Source: Caryophanales bacterium
Lineage (GTDB): Bacteria; Bacillota; Bacilli; Bacillales; Amphibacillaceae
Reading direction: 5' to 3'
Length of the DNA stretch: 64,000 bases
NCBI GenBank assembly: GCA_026168805.1
Contig: JAPFDS010000052.1
Span: forward strand, 46,882 to 110,881
How positions within the stretch are numbered: position 1 is the stretch's first letter; each line of letters begins with the position of its first letter. A program made the translations under genes and the position numbers. Shown here one piece after another: positions 20,439 to 29,967 of the stretch. The notes beneath the pieces are model-generated. The model was not told where the DNA came from. It made no database searches and saw only the letters and a list, made by a program, of their open reading frames with translations.

Positions 20439-20801
20439 TTACGTTGATAGCCAAGTTTTAGCAAATAGATCCTCTTTAAAACCTACTGTTACTTGTTTTC
20501 CATCCGTTACAATTGGACGTTTAATCAACATACCATCTGAAGCAAGGTAACTTGCCATTTCATCGACAGTCAAATCTTTTATTTTATCTTTCATATTTAA
20601 TTCGCGATACACGCGTCCGCTCGTATTGAAAAACTTCTTAGGTTCTAGTTCGCTTTTCTCCATCAACTCTAAGATCGTTTCCTTACGGGGTGGGTTTTCT
20701 ACAATATGTACAGTTGTAACCTGTAAATCATGGTCCTCAAACCACTTTTTAGCCTTTTTACATGTTCCACAATTCGGATAAGAATAGAATGTTACTGCCA
20801 T
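20439..20801 (-). CDS. yusI: ArsC/Spx family protein YusI
   Basis: A 120-aa thioredoxin-fold protein of the ArsC/Spx family with an N-terminal CGTC motif (YSYPNCGTCKKAKKWFE) and the RPIVTDGK segment that binds the anion in ArsC relatives. It lacks obvious features of Spx RNA polymerase binding and is closest to the YusI subgroup by position between gcvH and fadE. Whether it acts as reductase or regulator is not known. AGGAGG precedes the ATG. Confidence 0.83.
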   Translation of the reverse strand: MAVTFYSYPNCGTCKKAKKWFEDHDLQVTTVHIVENPPRKETILELMEKSELEPKKFFNTSGRVYRELNMKDKIKDLTVDEMASYLASDGMLIKRPIVTDGKQVTVGFKEDLFAKTWLST

Positions 20802-20910
20802 AGAAGTACCTCCTTCAACTAAGGTTGCCTCTAGTATACCAAATAATTACAAAATAAACGAATGATACATAAAAAGAAGAGAGCTCTCCCCTCTTCTAAT
20901 TAGGTGAATA

Positions 20911-21246
20911 AATAAATCCGAACGTTAATGATAGATAGAATTGGCTTCCACTCTAGGCGGACGCTTTCACCTCAAGGTACAAGGGCAACATCTATTCAAG
21001 CTTCCCTTCGGTCGCTTTCATAGTGTTTACTAAGCCGCCCGGCGGCTGGCAAGCCTCCTTAAGATAAGGAAGGTCGACTAAACCCGGCCTTTGCGGCCAA
21101 CGTCGACATACCCCTTGCCGGGGCACGGGGTCTTGCCTATGCCTTTGCTCCCGCAGGAGTCGTCCGCCTGCCGTTTCAGCCAGCGTAATTTTGCGGATTT
21201 ATCTAAATATACATTTGTATCTTATTTAAAAACGTTCGGATTTATT
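20911..21246. repeat. Repeat element R3 with 16-bp terminal inverted repeats
   Basis: A 336-bp element between yusI and fadE, bounded by perfect inverted repeats AATAAATCCGAACGTT (20911-20926) and AACGTTCGGATTTATT (21231-21246). Its outer arms differ from R1 and R2, but its core, read on the minus strand, repeats the R1 module with GTCGACGTTGGCCGCAAAGG and the GCGGGAGCAAAGGCATAGGC box. It has no coding capacity. Confidence 0.8.
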
Positions 21247-21281
21247 ACTCGAATCAGCAATTATGATTAATAGAATAAAAT

Positions 21282-23066
21282 TTACACTACATACTTTTCT
21301 TCTTTAATAATACGATCGGCAATCGTTCGTTTCATGGCAACGACATTTTTTGGATTGTATCGGCAAAGTCTTCTTAAGGATGACAACATCATTCGTAGTT
21401 CGTCCCCTTCTTCAATAGTAACAAGAATTTTTTTTGCCTTTGATTCAATGCGAATGAACGCTTCTTGAACATATACTTCTGTATATAATTTCTTCAAGGA
21501 CTCTTTTTCTTCGTCAGACTTCTGAATGGCTTTATCTGTTCGCAAAATAGCTGATTCCATGTTGTATACTTCCCCAACCATGTCGGCTAAGTTGGATAAT
21601 ATTTCTTGTTCTTCTTCAATTTTTGTGCCAAACTTTTGTGCTGCTAAACCTGCGCCAAGTAAAACAATTTTCTTAGCATTTTTCAGCAAGTGATACTCTT
21701 CGTTTAATCCTTTTGGACTTATTTCTTCAGGCATCATGGTCATAATTTCTTCTTGCAGCTTTGTTGCGGCATCAAATAATGGTAGTTCACCTTTGATTGC
21801 TTTTTTGAGCAATGTACCAGGTACAAGCAAGCGGTTAATCTCATTCGTCCCTTCAAAAATTCGGTTAATACGTGAATCGCGATAGTTTCGTTCGACTTCA
21901 TATTCTTCCATAAATCCGTACCCACCATGAATTTGTACCGCTTCATCTGTGGCTCTGTCGAGTAATTCTGTTGCCATATACTTATTCATCGAACACTCAA
22001 TTTGATACTCTGCAATTGCTTTTGCATATTCTTGACCGTCTTGCATTTGTTCTTCTGTCAGTGCGCTTAAGCGTTGTTCAAACAGCCCGACCGTACGATA
22101 TACCGAGCTTTCATTGGCATAAATATCAGACGCCATGGTTCCTAGTTTTTCTTTTGTTAATGAAAATTGTGAAATAGGTGTTGAGAATTGTTCTCTTTCA
22201 TTGGCGTATGTTGTTGCTAAATGTAACGAACGTTTTGATCCACCTACGCCTCCAATAGCCAATTTATATCTTCCAACGTTTAAAATGTTAAAGGCGATAA
22301 TATGTCCGCGCCCTTGCTCGCCGAGTAAGTTTTCTACAGGTACTTCTGCATCTTCTAAAATAAGTGTACGGGTTGATGAACTCTTAATCCCCATTTTCTT
22401 TTCTTCTGCCCCTACTGAAACACCTGGGTAGTCTCGTTCAACAATAAATGCGGAAAAGTCTTCTCCATCAATTTTTGCATACACAATAAATACGTCAGCG
22501 AATGCAGAGTTTGTAATCCACTGCTTCTCCCCATTGAGCACGTAATGTGTACCTGCTTCATTTAAAACCGCTGTCGTTTTCGCACTCATTGCATCTGAAC
22601 CAGATGAAGGCTCTGTTAATGCATATGCAGCAATTTTCTCTGCGGTTGCTAAGGATGGTAAATATTGCTTCTTCTGCTCATCCGTTCCGAAAAAGACAAT
22701 TGGAAGTGATCCAATCCCAACATGTGCTCCGTGTGTAACAGAGAAACCACCCGCACGTGACATTTTTTCCGTAATGAGCGATGAACTAATCGTATCAAGG
22801 CCCAATCCACCATAAGCTTCTGGAATATCCGCGCTTAACAACCCTACTTCTCCCGCTTTTTTCAATAAATCTACGGAATGCTCAAATTCATGGTTTTCTA
22901 GTTTGTCAATATGTTGCAGGACCTCTCGCTCGACAAATTCAGATGTTGTGCGAGCGATCATATGATGCTCTTCCGTAAAATCTTCTGGTGTAATGACATC
23001 TTCTGGCTTGAGATCCTCTGTTAAAAAACCGCCACCTAAAATTTCCTTGTTTTCTGTTTTACTCAT
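21282..23066 (-). CDS. fadE: Acyl-CoA dehydrogenase FadE
   Basis: A 594-aa FAD-dependent acyl-CoA dehydrogenase, the first oxidative step of the beta-oxidation cycle. N-terminal, middle and C-terminal ACAD domains are present: AYALTEPSSGSDAMSAKTTA is the FAD and substrate loop, and GGYGFMEEYEVERNYRDSRI carries the expected catalytic region and FAD contacts. The extra ~190 residues at the C-terminus are normal for the long YusJ-type enzymes of Bacillales. Third gene of fadN-fadA-fadE, 24 bp after fadA. Electrons should pass to ETF, which is not encoded here. Confidence 0.93.
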   Translation of the reverse strand: MSKTENKEILGGGFLTEDLKPEDVITPEDFTEEHHMIARTTSEFVEREVLQHIDKLENHEFEHSVDLLKKAGEVGLLSADIPEAYGGLGLDTISSSLITEKMSRAGGFSVTHGAHVGIGSLPIVFFGTDEQKKQYLPSLATAEKIAAYALTEPSSGSDAMSAKTTAVLNEAGTHYVLNGEKQWITNSAFADVFIVYAKIDGEDFSAFIVERDYPGVSVGAEEKKMGIKSSSTRTLILEDAEVPVENLLGEQGRGHIIAFNILNVGRYKLAIGGVGGSKRSLHLATTYANEREQFSTPISQFSLTKEKLGTMASDIYANESSVYRTVGLFEQRLSALTEEQMQDGQEYAKAIAEYQIECSMNKYMATELLDRATDEAVQIHGGYGFMEEYEVERNYRDSRINRIFEGTNEINRLLVPGTLLKKAIKGELPLFDAATKLQEEIMTMMPEEISPKGLNEEYHLLKNAKKIVLLGAGLAAQKFGTKIEEEQEILSNLADMVGEVYNMESAILRTDKAIQKSDEEKESLKKLYTEVYVQEAFIRIESKAKKILVTIEEGDELRMMLSSLRRLCRYNPKNVVAMKRTIADRIIKEEKYVV

Positions 23067-23090
23067 GATTGTTTCCCCCTTCGTTTTTCG

Positions 23091-24269
23091 TTAGTCAATT
23101 AATTCAAACACGCCTGCTGCACCCATACCTCCACCAATACACATCGTAACGACTCCATATTTCACGTTTCTTCGTTTCATTTCGTGCATAATACTCACCG
23201 TTAATTTTGTTCCTGTACAACCGAGTGGGTGACCGAGAGCAATTGCCCCACCGTTGACGTTTACTTTTTCTGGATCAAGGTCGAGTTTGCGAATCACTTG
23301 GAGTGATTGAGAAGCAAATGCTTCATTTAACTCAAAAAGCCCTACATCTTCTTTTGTAATCCCTGCTAAATCAAGTGCTTTAGGAATTGCTTCAATAGGT
23401 CCAACACCCATGATTTCAGGGGCAACTCCCGCAACCGCAAATGATTTAAAACGTACGAGTGGTGTGAGACCTTGCTTTTTCGCTTCTTCATGCTCCATTA
23501 CGAGGACACTTGCTGCACCATCACTCATTTGGGATGCATTTCCAGCTGTAACAGAACCGTTCATGGCAAAAGCAGGTCGTAGCGTTGAAAGGACTTCCTC
23601 ACTTGTACCTGGCCTGACCCCTTCATCTCGTTTGACTGTTGTCTTTTCTTCGACTGGCTTGTTATCTTTTCCAATCGTTCGTCTCGTCACTTCTACTGGA
23701 ACAATTTCTTCGTCAAATTTACCTTCTTCTATTGCCTTAGCTGCACGTGCATGACTCTCGACAGCAAATGCATCTTGATCTTCTCTACTGATGGAAAACT
23801 GATTAGCCACTTCTTCAGCTGTATGCCCCATCGTCATATAATATTCTGGTGCTTCATCGACCAATGTTGGGTTTGGCTTAAGTACATGCCCTCCCATTGG
23901 AATCAAACTCATCGACTCAGCTCCACCAGCTATGACTGCTTTGCTATGTCCGAGCATAATTTGTTCGGCTGCATAAGCAATACTTTGCAAGCCTGATGCA
24001 CAGAAGCGGTTCACCGTAATTCCAGGCACTTCCTCGCCTAAGCCGGCCAAACCAGCGATATTACGGGCCATATTCATCCCTTGTTCCGCTTCAGGCATCG
24101 CACATCCAATAATCACATCATCTATTTGTCCTTCATAATTATTTGCGCGACGCAATGTTTCTTTAATCGTATGAGCTGCTAAATCATCCGGTCTTGTTTG
24201 TGCAAAAGACCCCCTATGTGCTCGTGTAACAGGTGTACGTGTCCCTGCAACAATTACTGCTTCTTTCAT
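23091..24269 (-). CDS. fadA: Acetyl-CoA acyltransferase (thiolase) FadA
   Basis: A 392-aa thiolase that cleaves 3-ketoacyl-CoA to acetyl-CoA and a shortened acyl-CoA. The nucleophilic cysteine is in VNRFCASGLQSIA, and the second pair in GGAIALGHPLGCTG and VVTMCIGGGMGAAGVFE. ATG 24269 is chosen because GGAGG lies 10 nt upstream; the in-frame ATG three codons earlier is only one base from it. Middle gene of the fad operon. Confidence 0.94.
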   Translation of the reverse strand: MKEAVIVAGTRTPVTRAHRGSFAQTRPDDLAAHTIKETLRRANNYEGQIDDVIIGCAMPEAEQGMNMARNIAGLAGLGEEVPGITVNRFCASGLQSIAYAAEQIMLGHSKAVIAGGAESMSLIPMGGHVLKPNPTLVDEAPEYYMTMGHTAEEVANQFSISREDQDAFAVESHARAAKAIEEGKFDEEIVPVEVTRRTIGKDNKPVEEKTTVKRDEGVRPGTSEEVLSTLRPAFAMNGSVTAGNASQMSDGAASVLVMEHEEAKKQGLTPLVRFKSFAVAGVAPEIMGVGPIEAIPKALDLAGITKEDVGLFELNEAFASQSLQVIRKLDLDPEKVNVNGGAIALGHPLGCTGTKLTVSIMHEMKRRNVKYGVVTMCIGGGMGAAGVFELID

Positions 24270-24333
24270 TCGAAACATTCCTCCTTCTCAACTATATAAT
24301 GAGTCTCGTAAATCATGTACGAAGCTATTCCAT

Positions 24334-26739
24334 TTAGTTACGTAAAGGTTTCCCTTTCACTAACATGTGCTGCATTCTTGCTTGTGTAAGTGGTTCACCT
24401 ATTAAGCTTAAAAATGCCTCTCGCTCTATGTCGAGCATCGCCTGCTCATCTATAAGTGTTCCTTCTTGTACACGACCTCCAGATAACACATATGCTAGTT
24501 TTTCAGCAATTTTCAAGTCATGATCGGATGCGTAACCACCATATGATAGACTTTTAGCGCCGAGTTTCATGGCTGCGTATCCTGCATTTCCAACGACTTT
24601 AATCTTCTCTTTAGCAGGTGCTTGATACCCTGCAATATGCAGTCCTAACACCCGTTGTTTCGCATCATATAACTGATGTTCAGGATGGACAGACACATGA
24701 TCACCCCGATCTAAAAATCCATTTTCTTTTGCTTCAGCGGCTGATGTTGACACTTTTGCCATAGCAACTTTTTCAAACACATCGTTTGCCACATCCATTA
24801 AGTTGACTGGAACATCTGTAGGAATATTTCGTAACTGTTTTTGATACAATTCCTTCGTTCCGCCTCCACCTGGAATGAGACCTACACCAAACTCAACAAG
24901 TCCCATATAGGTTTCACTTGATGCTTGAATAGAAGCTGCAGGAAGTGCAATTTCAGCACCGCCACCTAATGTCATTTGGTATGGCGCAACCACTACAGGC
25001 TTTTCACTATATTTAATATTTAATGTTGTTTGTTGGAATTTACGAACGACCATTTCGAGTTCAAAGAAATTATCGTCTTGCGCTTCCATTAACATGAGTC
25101 CTAAGTTCGCACCAATACAGAAGTTTCTTCCCTGACTTCCGATAATTAAACCGACAAAGTCTGAGTTATTTACTTTCTCAATGGCGTCATCGACCATTTG
25201 CATAAAATCAAGACCAATGACATTGTTTGCTCCGTGGAAGTCAAGCAGCGCTACTCCGTCACCCATATCGATTAATGTGGAACTATTGTTTGCTTTGAGT
25301 GGTTTGCTTGCTTGCTTGAGACGGTCGACATCTATATCTTTCTCATCGAGCGTTACTGGTACATATGCACCATCATGGTAATAGGAAGGTACGCCGTCCA
25401 CATCTTGATAAAATGTTTCAAAGCCTTGATCAATCATTTCCTTTATCCACGCCGGAACCTCTCGACCAGCTTTTTCCATGACTTTTACAGACTTTTGGAC
25501 GCCAAGGGTATCCCATACTTCAAATGGACCTTGTTTCCAACCGAATCCCCAACGCATTGCATCGTCAATGGAGACAATATCATCGGCAATATCATACGCA
25601 ATGTCAGCTGTGTACAGAAGTACATCTGAAAGCATATTGTGAATAAATACACCTGCTGGGTCATCTTCTGTATAGTAAAGCGTTTTCATTTTATTCGCAG
25701 AACCTTTTACTTGAGCGACCATTTCTGTAGCTTCTGTTTTAAGTTTATTTTGTTTTTCATCATATGCTAATGTTTCAGGATTTAGTTGATAAATAATACT
25801 TCCTTCTTTACCTTTTACCTTTTTATAAAACCCTTTACCCGTTTTCGCTCCAAACATGTTGTTTTCTGCCATTTTCTTCATAAAGTCTGGAACTTCAAAG
25901 GCCTCTTTCTCTGCACCTTCCACCTGGCTATACACATTATTTGCTACATCAATAAATGTATCTAACCCAACAACATCTAACGTTCGGAATGTTGCACTCT
26001 TCGGACGACCAATCATCGTTCCGGTAATAGAGTCAATCTCACCAATCGTATGACCGTGTTTCAGCATTTCTCTAACTGAAATTAAAAGCCCATACGTTCC
26101 AATTCGATTCGCGATGAAGTTTGGCGTATCTTTCGCCACAACAACACCCTTCCCAAGAACGTCACTTGCAAATGTTTCCATAAACGAGACCACATCATCT
26201 GACGTGTGCGACGTTGGAATCACCTCTAATAAATGTAAATATCTTGGTGGATTAAAGAAGTGTGTCCCTAAAAAGTGTGCTTTTAAATCATCTGAACAAT
26301 CTTCAATCATATCGTTCACAGATATTCCAGATGTGTTTGAACTGACAATCGAACCTTCTCGTCGATGTTCGTCAATGGTAGCAAGCACCTGTTTTTTAAC
26401 ATCTAATCTTTCTACAACAACTTCAATAATCCAATCAACTTCTCCTAACTGATCCGCATCATCTTCTAAATTTCCAACTTCAATGAGCGATAAACTATCT
26501 TTTGAAGTAATCGGTGAAGGATTTTGTTTTGTAAGGGCCGCTTTCCCTCCCTGGGCCAGTTTATTACGCACAGCCCGGTCGGTTAATTGTAAGCCTTTCG
26601 CTTTTTCCTTTTCTGTTAACTTATTTGGTACCACATCTAGCATGAGTGTTGGTATACCTGTATTTGCTAAATGGGCTGCAATTCCTGAACCCATTACACC
26701 AGATCCAATCACTGCTACTTTTTTCATTTGATACTTCAT
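24334..26739 (-). CDS. fadN: 3-hydroxyacyl-CoA dehydrogenase/enoyl-CoA hydratase FadN
   Basis: An 801-aa bifunctional enzyme for the hydratase and NAD-dependent dehydrogenase steps of beta-oxidation. The NAD-binding motif is near the N-terminus (AVIGSGVMGSGIAAHLA), followed by the dehydrogenase domains (STSGIS-type SSNTSGISVNDMI, LGTHFFNPPRYLHLLEVI). The crotonase domain is C-terminal, with oxyanion-hole regions RNFCIGANLGLM and TLGGGAEIALPA. This domain order is the reverse of E. coli FadB and usual for FadN. Start ATG 26739 has GAGGAGG 6 nt upstream. First gene of the operon, below a FadR-type operator. Confidence 0.94.
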   Translation of the reverse strand: MKYQMKKVAVIGSGVMGSGIAAHLANTGIPTLMLDVVPNKLTEKEKAKGLQLTDRAVRNKLAQGGKAALTKQNPSPITSKDSLSLIEVGNLEDDADQLGEVDWIIEVVVERLDVKKQVLATIDEHRREGSIVSSNTSGISVNDMIEDCSDDLKAHFLGTHFFNPPRYLHLLEVIPTSHTSDDVVSFMETFASDVLGKGVVVAKDTPNFIANRIGTYGLLISVREMLKHGHTIGEIDSITGTMIGRPKSATFRTLDVVGLDTFIDVANNVYSQVEGAEKEAFEVPDFMKKMAENNMFGAKTGKGFYKKVKGKEGSIIYQLNPETLAYDEKQNKLKTEATEMVAQVKGSANKMKTLYYTEDDPAGVFIHNMLSDVLLYTADIAYDIADDIVSIDDAMRWGFGWKQGPFEVWDTLGVQKSVKVMEKAGREVPAWIKEMIDQGFETFYQDVDGVPSYYHDGAYVPVTLDEKDIDVDRLKQASKPLKANNSSTLIDMGDGVALLDFHGANNVIGLDFMQMVDDAIEKVNNSDFVGLIIGSQGRNFCIGANLGLMLMEAQDDNFFELEMVVRKFQQTTLNIKYSEKPVVVAPYQMTLGGGAEIALPAASIQASSETYMGLVEFGVGLIPGGGGTKELYQKQLRNIPTDVPVNLMDVANDVFEKVAMAKVSTSAAEAKENGFLDRGDHVSVHPEHQLYDAKQRVLGLHIAGYQAPAKEKIKVVGNAGYAAMKLGAKSLSYGGYASDHDLKIAEKLAYVLSGGRVQEGTLIDEQAMLDIEREAFLSLIGEPLTQARMQHMLVKGKPLRN

Positions 26740-26760
26740 TTTTTTCCTCCTCACATCATT

Positions 26761-26778
26761 TGAATGAATCGTCATTCA
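26761..26778 (-). promoter_or_regulatory. FadR operator of the fad operon
   Basis: TGAATGAATCGTCATTCA, an 18-bp near-palindrome. It differs at one position from the B. subtilis FadR consensus TGAATGAMTANTCATTCA. It lies between the promoter and the fadN ribosome binding site, where FadR, relieved by long-chain acyl-CoA, would block transcription. Confidence 0.88.
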
Positions 26779-26828
26779 TTTTTATGCTAAAAAAAATAAT
26801 GCATAGTTAAAAGGGTTTGTTAATTACT

Positions 26829-26857
26829 ACTATAAAGGATACCGTTCATTTTATCAA
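26829..26857 (-). promoter_or_regulatory. Promoter of the fad operon
   Basis: On the minus strand TTGATA (26852-26857), 17-bp spacer, TATAGT (26829-26834). The start would be near 26822, about 85 nt upstream of fadN, leaving the FadR operator in the leader. Confidence 0.7.
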
Positions 26858-26862
26858 ATAAA

Positions 26863-26876
26863 TGTAAGCGCTATTT
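26863..26876 (+). promoter_or_regulatory. Possible CcpA cre site
   Basis: TGTAAGCGCTATTT matches the cre consensus TGWAANCGNTNWCA at 12 of 14 positions and lies just upstream of the fad -35 box. It is also about 45 bp upstream of the znuA promoter, but catabolite control suits the fad operon better. Confidence 0.45.
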
Positions 26877-26903
26877 TATTTTCACCCTTTACTTTCCACT
26901 TAA

Positions 26904-26941
26904 TCGTAATGATTCCTATTTACAAATCGGAATCATTACGA
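26904..26941 (+). promoter_or_regulatory. Tandem Zur boxes over the znuA promoter
   Basis: Two sites resemble the Zur consensus TCGTAATNATTACGA: TCGTAATGATTCCTA (26904-26918, two mismatches) and TCGGAATCATTACGA (26927-26941, one mismatch). Together they form a large inverted repeat with 13-bp perfect arms. They lie upstream of the -35 box and in the spacer, so zinc-loaded Zur should repress. Confidence 0.88.
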
Positions 26942-26947
26942 TATAAT
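26919..26947 (+). promoter_or_regulatory. znuA promoter
   Basis: TTTACA (26919-26924), 17-bp spacer, TATAAT (26942-26947). Transcription should begin near 26954, which excludes the ATG at 26946 as the znuA start. Confidence 0.85.
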
Positions 26948-26978
26948 GCAACTAGCACGTTGGAAAGGGGCTACATGC

Positions 26979-27914
26979 TTGAAAAAAACTATGCGAGTAT
27001 TTGTAAGTATCGTCATCTTTGTTCTCATAGGCACCTCCTGTCAATCACAGACAGAGGAAGCTAACCAAACAAATGATGTCCACATATATACGTCCATTTA
27101 TCCCATTCAATATATTATCGAACAGCTCACGAGTCAGTTTGCTCATGTAGAGACCGTTTACCCCCCGGGTGTTGACGCTCATACTTACGAGCCGAGCACA
27201 AAAGATATGATTGACATATCCAGTAGTGATGCATTTATCTATTTAGGGGCTGGAATGGAAAGCTTTGCGGAAACAACAGCAACTGCACTGGAATCAAGCG
27301 ATGTGCATTTTATCGAGCTTGGTGAAGATGAATCTCTATTTAACCATATAGATGATCATGATGACCACCATGACCATGGGCACGATCACGGTGATTTTGA
27401 TCCACACATTTGGTTTGACCCTTTGCGAATGATTCAAATGGGCGACATGATCAAGGATGAAATGATTGAACTGTTCCCACAAGAAAAAAATTCCATTGAG
27501 GCGCAGTATACGCTCTTTGTTGAAGAGATGGAAGAACTAGACACGCTTTTTATCGATACGCTTGCAGGAAAAACGAATAAAAAAATGATTGTTTCCCATG
27601 CCGCCTATGGATATTGGGAAGAACGCTATGGTATTGAGCAAATTCCAATTAGTGGAATATCAGCAACGCAAGAACCTTCGCAAAAAGAACTAGCCCATTT
27701 AATTAAGCGCGCAAATGAAGAACAGATGAACTATATATTTTTCGAACAGAACACGTCGAATAAAATAGCAACCATCATTCAAGAACATATTCATGCAACA
27801 CCACTATATATTCATAACTTAGAAGTGTTAACAGATGAAGATATACAGAATCATGAAGATTACATGTCTCTTATGAAAAACAATATAGAAGCGTTAGATG
27901 AAGGATTACAGTAA
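26979..27914 (+). CDS. znuA: Zinc ABC transporter substrate-binding lipoprotein ZnuA
   Basis: A 311-aa extracellular zinc-binding protein of the cluster A-I family. The start is TTG 26979, with AAAGGGG 8 nt upstream; it gives a signal peptide MKKTMRVFVSIVIFVL and a cysteine in GTSCQS, so it is probably lipid-anchored although the -3 residue is unusual. A His-rich loop (DDHDDHHDHGHDHGDFDPHI) and conserved metal ligands in YPPGVDAHTYEPS, FDPHIWFDP and VSHAAYGYWEERYG identify a zinc-type protein. First gene of znuA-znuC-znuB-zur. Confidence 0.93.
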   Translation: MKKTMRVFVSIVIFVLIGTSCQSQTEEANQTNDVHIYTSIYPIQYIIEQLTSQFAHVETVYPPGVDAHTYEPSTKDMIDISSSDAFIYLGAGMESFAETTATALESSDVHFIELGEDESLFNHIDDHDDHHDHGHDHGDFDPHIWFDPLRMIQMGDMIKDEMIELFPQEKNSIEAQYTLFVEEMEELDTLFIDTLAGKTNKKMIVSHAAYGYWEERYGIEQIPISGISATQEPSQKELAHLIKRANEEQMNYIFFEQNTSNKIATIIQEHIHATPLYIHNLEVLTDEDIQNHEDYMSLMKNNIEALDEGLQ

Positions 27915-27932
27915 AACTAGAGGTGCATATAC

Positions 27933-28688
27933 ATGACAGAACCAGTTGTTTCCTTAAAGGATGTTTATTTTTCCTATGAAAACAAACGCATTTTAAACAA
28001 TATTAATTTAGATATTCCTAAAGGGTCCTTTCTTGGATTAGTCGGTCCGAACGGTGGAGGTAAAACAACGTTAATTCAACTGATCTTAGGGTTACTCACA
28101 CCCGATCAAGGTGATATTTCGATTTTAGGGCAACCGATTTCAACATTTAAACATTGGAACCGTATTGGGTTTGTCTCGCAAAAAGCAAATAGCTTTAATA
28201 AAGGATTTCCTGCGACTGTATTTGAAGTCGTTTCTATGGGACTTACGACAAAGATTGGCTACTTCCGTTTTTTCAACAAAAAACATAAAGAAAAAGTGAT
28301 CCAAGCATTACAACAAGTAGATATGGAACAGTACGCCTATCAAAATATCGGGAATCTATCTGGTGGGCAGCAACAACGTGTCTTTATTGCACGAGCACTT
28401 GTGGGAGATCCTGAGCTTATCATCCTAGACGAACCTACTGTTGGAGTCGATTATAAAAACGTTGATCGTTTTTATGATTTATTACACGAATTAAATAAAA
28501 AGGAAGGCATTAGCTTATTGCTCGTTACACACGATACAGGTGTCATGACGAAATACGCTACAAACGTCGCCTGTTTAAATCAAACATTACATTTCCACGG
28601 AAACTCCGAGGAATATACGTCACTTACGGATAAAGAACTTTCTGAAATATATGGTCACCCTGTCAATGTGATCGTACATGATCATTAA
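27933..28688 (+). CDS. znuC: Zinc ABC transporter ATP-binding protein ZnuC
   Basis: A 251-aa ABC ATPase. Walker A GPNGGGKTT, signature LSGGQQQRV, Walker B LIILDEPTVGVD, switch His in LLVTHD. It powers zinc import with ZnuA and ZnuB; the equivalent in B. subtilis is also named AdcC. It lies 18 bp after znuA. Confidence 0.93.
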   Translation: MTEPVVSLKDVYFSYENKRILNNINLDIPKGSFLGLVGPNGGGKTTLIQLILGLLTPDQGDISILGQPISTFKHWNRIGFVSQKANSFNKGFPATVFEVVSMGLTTKIGYFRFFNKKHKEKVIQALQQVDMEQYAYQNIGNLSGGQQQRVFIARALVGDPELIILDEPTVGVDYKNVDRFYDLLHELNKKEGISLLLVTHDTGVMTKYATNVACLNQTLHFHGNSEEYTSLTDKELSEIYGHPVNVIVHDH

Positions 28689-28702
28689 AGGGAGAGAAAA
28701 CT

Positions 28703-29554
28703 ATGATTGAACACTTTTTACAATTTGATTTTTTACGACATACATTTTATACAAGTCTTCTCATCGGACTCATTGCACCATTACTTGGAACATTTTTAGT
28801 CGTTCGTCGCCTCTCCTTATTGGCAGATGCTTTGTCCCACGTGACTTTAGCGGGTATTGCATTTGGTCTATTTATGGAAAAGCGCTTTACAAGTTCGTGG
28901 ATTACTCCCATTCAGAGCGGAATGGTTTTTTCTGTCATCGGCTCTTTATTTATTGAACGATTACGGACCATCTATAAAGCCTATCAAGAAATTGGTATTC
29001 CGATTATTTTATCTGGTGGAGTGGGACTTAGTGTGATCTTCATTGCACTAGCGAACGGATTTAATACAGATTTATTTAACTATTTATTTGGTTCTGTTTC
29101 GGCAGTGAGCCGGGTAGACTTTTTAACGATTTTGTTTATTGCCATTGGGGTTGTCGTGATCCTCTTCTTCTTTTATAAAGAGTTATTAACCCTTTCATTT
29201 GATGAAGAATACGCAACCGTTTCCGGACTGCATTCAAAACGAATTCATTTCTTGTTTATCGTTTTAATCGCCTTTGTCATTGCTGCTTCGATTCGAATTG
29301 TAGGTGTACTACTAGTATCTGCATTAATGACCCTACCGGTAGCATCTGCTTTACGCTTTGCAAAAAGCTTTAAACAACTCATAGTCTACTCCATCATTTT
29401 TGGAGAATTCGCAGTTGTGGCTGGATTAATTTCAGGCTATTATATGAGTATACCTCCAGGCGGTACGATTGTAATGATTGCTATTGTATTACTGATAGGT
29501 TCCATTGTCATTCAAAAATTCATCTCCAATAGACAGCGAAAGGAGCAAAAGTAA
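28703..29554 (+). CDS. znuB: Zinc ABC transporter permease ZnuB
   Basis: A 283-aa permease of the ABC-3 family with about eight membrane segments. Typical family stretches are LLGTFLVVRRLSLLADALSHVTLAG near the N-terminus and VGVLLVSALMTLPVASALRFAKS near the C-terminus. It pairs with ZnuC. Its stop codon overlaps the start of zur by one base. Confidence 0.93.
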   Translation: MIEHFLQFDFLRHTFYTSLLIGLIAPLLGTFLVVRRLSLLADALSHVTLAGIAFGLFMEKRFTSSWITPIQSGMVFSVIGSLFIERLRTIYKAYQEIGIPIILSGGVGLSVIFIALANGFNTDLFNYLFGSVSAVSRVDFLTILFIAIGVVVILFFFYKELLTLSFDEEYATVSGLHSKRIHFLFIVLIAFVIAASIRIVGVLLVSALMTLPVASALRFAKSFKQLIVYSIIFGEFAVVAGLISGYYMSIPPGGTIVMIAIVLLIGSIVIQKFISNRQRKEQK

Positions 29555-29967
29555 TGGATGTTAAACAAGCTATTCAGTTACTCCAAAATGAAGGATATAA
29601 AGTAACGAAGCCACGTGAAAACATGCTTTATTATTTTGAAGAGGAAGATGGGTATCGTACAGCAAAAGACTTTATGCTATTTACAGAAGAAAATTATGAA
29701 AGCATGAGTTTTGATACAGTCTATCGAAACTTACATTTATACCATTCATTAGGTATTCTAGAATCGACTGACTTAGACGGAGAAAAACACTTTCGCATGA
29801 ATTGTATGACCGATCACCATCACCATTTTATATGTAAAGACTGTGGAAATACAAAGAAGATCCCTATTTGTCCGATGGGTGAAATTGAAGAAATGTTAAC
29901 AGACTACGACATCGAAGGTCATAAATTAGAAGTATATGGAGTTTGCCCGTTATGCCAAAGCGCATAA
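29554..29967 (+). CDS. zur: Zinc uptake regulator Zur (Fur family)
   Basis: A 137-aa Fur-family repressor. The winged-helix part includes KVTKPRENMLYYF and SFDTVYRNLHLYHSLGI. Metal ligands: HFRMN, HHHHFICKDCGN with CxxC, and a C-terminal CPLCQSA pair that holds the structural zinc. It is co-transcribed with its targets and so should autoregulate through the Zur boxes at 26904-26941. The DHHHHF region and the zinc-transporter context favour Zur over Fur or PerR. Confidence 0.93.
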   Translation: MDVKQAIQLLQNEGYKVTKPRENMLYYFEEEDGYRTAKDFMLFTEENYESMSFDTVYRNLHLYHSLGILESTDLDGEKHFRMNCMTDHHHHFICKDCGNTKKIPICPMGEIEEMLTDYDIEGHKLEVYGVCPLCQSA

